DNA from: Melioribacteraceae bacterium
GTDB taxonomy: Bacteria; Bacteroidota; Ignavibacteria; Ignavibacteriales; Melioribacteraceae
Direction of reading: 5' to 3'
Length of the DNA stretch: 26,189 bases
NCBI GenBank assembly: GCA_015486905.1
Contig: WFQV01000458.1
Location: 1-26,189, forward strand
Shown here: piece by piece, positions 23,260 through 26,189 of the stretch
How the letters are laid out: each line of letters starts with the position of its first letter
Numbering within the stretch: the first letter of the stretch is position 1
The notes under the pieces: model-generated
Told to the model about the DNA's origin: nothing
The model's database searches: none
What the model saw: only the letters and a program-made list of their open reading frames with translations
Translations under genes and position numbers: made by a program

Positions 23260-25371
23260 TTATTTTTGTTGTAAAATAATGTAAAATTCCGTTACTTTTT
23301 TGGAAGAAAAAACTTCTATGCGCCCACCTAAACTCTCGGTTAAATTTTTGACAATTGAAAGTCCCAACCCTGTCCCCTCATCTTTGGTTGTGAAGAACGG
23401 GTCAAAAATCTTTTCGATGTTCTCATCGGGAATTTCTTTGCCGTTATTCGTCACTTTAATAATTATTTCGCCTTCGTTTTTCTCAGCCGAATAAATTATT
23501 TGACCGTCGGGACAATTGAAACCATCGTTTTCATTACACTTTTCCACAACAGCATCCAGAGCGTTCAGTCCTAAATTGAGTAAAATTTGGTAAAGAATAT
23601 TTTTGTCCGAATAAAAACGAAATCCCTTTTCAACCTCCGTCGAAATTTTAATATTGTTTCCGTTCTCCGCCTCAAGTGCGTCAAGCAGTTTATTAAAAAC
23701 TTCATCCAAGGGAATTTCTTCTTCCCTAATTTCCTTTTGTCTCGAGAGTTTAAGGAAGTCCTTTAATAAATTGTCTAACCTTTCCACCTCATTTGAAATG
23801 TAGCCCAAAAGTTCTTCGCGTTCCTCGTTGGAAATGCTACCGCTCCTTAGCGTTTCGGCAGAAATTGAAATTGTGTTCAAGGGGTTCCGTATTTCGTGTG
23901 CGACGCCTGCGGTCATCTCACCGAGGGAAGCTAATTTTTCGAGCCTGAACTGCTCTTCCCTGCGTCGTTGAAGAGATTCAAACATTTTATTTCTGTTGTA
24001 AGAAATCGTTATTTCGGCGCTTAGAATAGTCAGCCTTTCTAACTTCTCTTCCGTGGTCTTTTTTGCGTAGTTTTTCTTCCTAAGCAAAAAGACTCCTAAA
24101 ATTTCATTTTCGAATATCATCGGCAAAATAACATCAAATCTTTTCTTTTCTAAGAAGTCCAGCTCCTCTCTTTCAATTTTGGTTAAATCCAATTCGTAAA
24201 TTTCAATAGCTCTATTAAAGCCGAGCAATTCCGCTCCCAACTTTTTAGCAACGGGAGCAGGTACCACTTCGCCCCTATCTTCAAAGTTAAAAAAATCTCC
24301 CTTCTCGTTTTTTAGGAAAATTATTATGTCGCCAACTAAAAAATTCCTGCGGATAAAATTCTTTACCCTATCAAAAAATTCTTTGGGAGGAATGTAATTC
24401 TGTATTTCAGGTATGAACAGTGAAAGGTTGTGGCGGTATTCCTCTAAATCCTGACGAAATAACTTGTCTAAGAGATTTTGAATTTTTTTCTCAAGCGGTC
24501 GAATTAATGAAACGAGAACCAAAATAATAATCGCTGAAAAGAAAAACGAATTTATTTTAAAAACTTTGTTTAACGTTTGGCTTAGATTCAATACGATAAT
24601 AAAATAAGTTGCCAGGATGAAAGTGTAAATAGTAGAGTAGGCAAGACCCGTCGAAATTACGTTCCTTGCCTTAAAACCTTTGTAATGGAGATTAACGTAA
24701 AGGAAGAAAAGGCTAACCGTCAAAGTGTAAACCGTTGAAAGGAAGTAAAAAGAAATTGCATCTTCCAAAGCGGAGCGGAAGATATTCATTAAAAAGAAAA
24801 AGGCAACAATAATAAAAAAACCTATGGTAAAAAAAATTGTAACGTTTTTTTGCCTTACTATTCTCAGCTTCGGGATTTTCAAAATAAGAACTATTCCGCC
24901 CCAAATTAAATAAGCGATTGTAATTATCATTTGAAAAATAAAGAAGAAGTCATTTGTAAACTCTAATCTGTAAAAATACGTTTTGGGCGAATTCGAAACG
25001 TTAACAATATCTATTCTGAAATCGGGGAAAGAGAGAGCAAGGAAAAGAACAGGAACGGCAAAAAGGAAAACGTAAAACTCAAATCGTTCGGCAATTTTAT
25101 TCGTGTGACGGGGAAAGTTGTAAGCTATTGCTACAAAGAAAGCAGGGATTAAAAAAATCACGCGGTAAAGAATTTGTGCGCCTAAAATTGCATTTGAGTA
25201 GGAGGAGGTGTTTAAAATCAGAATTTCAGTTAAGTTCCAAACGGCAAAGACAAAGACAAAAGAGAAGAACCACCGGTTCAGTTTTGAACGCGGATTGTTC
25301 AACAATATTGTGAACGCCACACTGAAGTTCACCGTAAAAGCTATTAACGACGGAAGCGAATAAATGTTCAT
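23260..25371 (-). CDS. multi-TM sensor histidine kinase
   Basis: The 703-residue membrane kinase has about nine N-terminal TM segments (residues about 7-310), similar in layout to the PrsK-type or 7TM sensor kinases, then a GAF-like region (about 340-470). The kinase core has the H-box GVAHEIRNPLNTI (H492), N-box LGLNALDAV (N603), F-box IFDPFFTT (656-660) and G2 GTGLGLS (666-672). The G1 box reads NNGKEI (from 642) instead of DNGxGI, an altered but not unique form. It is followed by its response regulator after 10 bp and should phosphorylate D55 of that protein. No periplasmic sensor domain is obvious, so the TM part may sense membrane state or a small ligand. Confidence 0.94.
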   Translation of the reverse strand: MNIYSLPSLIAFTVNFSVAFTILLNNPRSKLNRWFFSFVFVFAVWNLTEILILNTSSYSNAILGAQILYRVIFLIPAFFVAIAYNFPRHTNKIAERFEFYVFLFAVPVLFLALSFPDFRIDIVNVSNSPKTYFYRLEFTNDFFFIFQMIITIAYLIWGGIVLILKIPKLRIVRQKNVTIFFTIGFFIIVAFFFLMNIFRSALEDAISFYFLSTVYTLTVSLFFLYVNLHYKGFKARNVISTGLAYSTIYTFILATYFIIVLNLSQTLNKVFKINSFFFSAIIILVLVSLIRPLEKKIQNLLDKLFRQDLEEYRHNLSLFIPEIQNYIPPKEFFDRVKNFIRRNFLVGDIIIFLKNEKGDFFNFEDRGEVVPAPVAKKLGAELLGFNRAIEIYELDLTKIEREELDFLEKKRFDVILPMIFENEILGVFLLRKKNYAKKTTEEKLERLTILSAEITISYNRNKMFESLQRRREEQFRLEKLASLGEMTAGVAHEIRNPLNTISISAETLRSGSISNEEREELLGYISNEVERLDNLLKDFLKLSRQKEIREEEIPLDEVFNKLLDALEAENGNNIKISTEVEKGFRFYSDKNILYQILLNLGLNALDAVVEKCNENDGFNCPDGQIIYSAEKNEGEIIIKVTNNGKEIPDENIEKIFDPFFTTKDEGTGLGLSIVKNLTESLGGRIEVFSSKKVTEFYIILQQK

Positions 25372-25406
25372 TTAATTCTGACTTTAATTTGCCAATAAAA
25401 AACCGT

Positions 25407-26189
25407 TTATCCTTTCTTCAAAAAATGTTGAGTCAACAGAGAGATTAAACTCTCTCTTGTTAGAACACCTATTATTTCATCGTCTTCAACAATAGGTAAT
25501 TGATTGACACCTTCCTCATCCATTAATTTTAATGCCTCTACGAGCGGCAGATTAACATCAACGGTCTTGATTTCCGAAATGGGTTTCATTATTTCCGCTA
25601 CGGTGATTTCTTTCCATTTTTCCTTCGGTACTTTATGAATATCGTGAATGGTAATTAAACCGATGTTCTTACCCAATTGTTCGACGATGAAAAAACGCCG
25701 ATTTCTCATCAATAATTCATTCTCAACAAATTCTAAAATCGTTGTATTGTAAGGTACTAATCCGTAGGCTTTACTCAAGGCATCTTCGACGGTGTGACCC
25801 GAAAGAAGTTTCGTTATTTCCTGACGTTGTACCAGCGAAAAAGCGGCGCTTTCCAGAAACCAACCTACAAAAGCAATCCAAAGGCCATCAACCCAAAGCC
25901 CTGCCATTATTTCCAAAAATCCAATTGCAATGAAAATAAAACCGAATACCCTGCCAACGCTGGCAGCAATGTGTGTTGCCTGCTGGAAATTTTTCTTTAC
26001 TCCCCAAATTATCGCTCTAAAAATCCTTCCGCCGTCGAGCGGGAAGCCCGGAATTAAATTAAAAACAGCAAGTATTAAATTTATTACACCCAAATAATGG
26101 AAAAGCGCGTAAAGGTAAATGTTCGACTTTGTAAGATAAGCAAGCAAATAAAAAATTCCGGATAAAATAAAAGTAACAACCGGTCCGGC
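25407..26189 (-). CDS. site-2 protease (M50) with CBS domains, 5' end missing
   Basis: The frame is open to the right edge, so the protein is cut at its N-terminus; 260 residues are visible. The start of the visible part reads AGPVVTFILSGIFYLL, the conserved membrane segment of M50 proteases. The third metal ligand motif is present as FNLIPGFPLDGGR; the HExxH motif would lie upstream, outside the window. After about 120 residues of membrane region two CBS domains follow (about residues 140-258: SKAYGLVPYNTTILEFVENE, then AEIMKPISEIKTVDVNLPLV, and IIGVLTRESLISLLTQ). These often regulate intramembrane proteolysis by nucleotide or ligand binding. The gene is 35 bp upstream of the sensor kinase start, possibly co-transcribed. 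Confidence 0.92.
   Translation of the reverse strand, partial: AGPVVTFILSGIFYLLAYLTKSNIYLYALFHYLGVINLILAVFNLIPGFPLDGGRIFRAIIWGVKKNFQQATHIAASVGRVFGFIFIAIGFLEIMAGLWVDGLWIAFVGWFLESAAFSLVQRQEITKLLSGHTVEDALSKAYGLVPYNTTILEFVENELLMRNRRFFIVEQLGKNIGLITIHDIHKVPKEKWKEITVAEIMKPISEIKTVDVNLPLVEALKLMDEEGVNQLPIVEDDEIIGVLTRESLISLLTQHFLKKG

Noticed and set aside
26145..26147. TTG as start of the site-2 protease
   Set aside because: The frame stays open to the window edge and encodes conserved M50 sequence (AGPVVTF) upstream, so the gene is cut, not started there.
1..26189. tRNA or rRNA genes
   Set aside because: No T-loop/acceptor pattern or conserved rRNA stretch was found by eye on either strand.

Overview
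The window looks like part of an AT-rich chromosome from the Bacteroidota/Chlorobiota side of the tree, most probably Ignavibacteria. Three predicted exported proteins carry the type IX secretion (T9SS) type A sorting signature: QNYPNPF, then VYDILGR, then SSGIYFYRL and a terminal KKMILMK. The combination of these signals with CstA, NtrC-type regulation and a multi-TM sensor kinase fits Ignavibacteriales. No 16S rRNA, tRNA, phage or plasmid marker was seen, so the placement is inference.

Layout. (1) 1-5125, minus strand: a small conserved hypothetical protein, dapF (diaminopimelate epimerase), an ABM-like small protein, a PHP-domain metallohydrolase, a membrane-anchored TPR protein and an FG-GAP/VCBS-like T9SS cargo protein cut by the left window edge. 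A possible 51-codon remnant precedes this group. (2) 5483-13945, plus strand: an Asp-box beta-propeller T9SS protein, a small exported hypothetical and a 1323-residue delta-60-type propeller with FN3, LamG and sorting domains. (3) 14029-14934, minus: an exported SUMF1/FGE-like protein without the catalytic cysteine pair. (4) 16388-19759, plus: a tightly packed four-gene operon of CstA transporter, 4-TM protein, small acidic protein and ArsA/Get3-type ATPase. (5) 19841-26189, minus: a radical SAM protein, an SPW-repeat membrane protein, an NtrC-type response regulator with its sensor kinase, and a site-2 protease with CBS domains cut by the right edge.

The two long gene-free stretches (7934-9235 and 14935-16387) are packed with interspersed repeats. 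They share the same modules in the same order, including a 107-bp block that aligns without gaps (86 of 107 identical by eye). They also hold at least seven short hairpins whose stems all differ but whose four-base loops are always TRAA or its complement TTYA; four or five of these form an array bounded by CATTAACC / GGTTAATG inverted repeats. A related repeat appears to have inserted in frame into the sorting domain of the Asp-box protein.

The best candidates for new biology are the constant-loop hairpin family with its bounded array (probably a non-autonomous REP-like element) and the cstA-TM-small protein-ArsA operon, where an ATPase is translationally coupled to a transporter. The rest is ordinary housekeeping, signalling and secreted-protein content.
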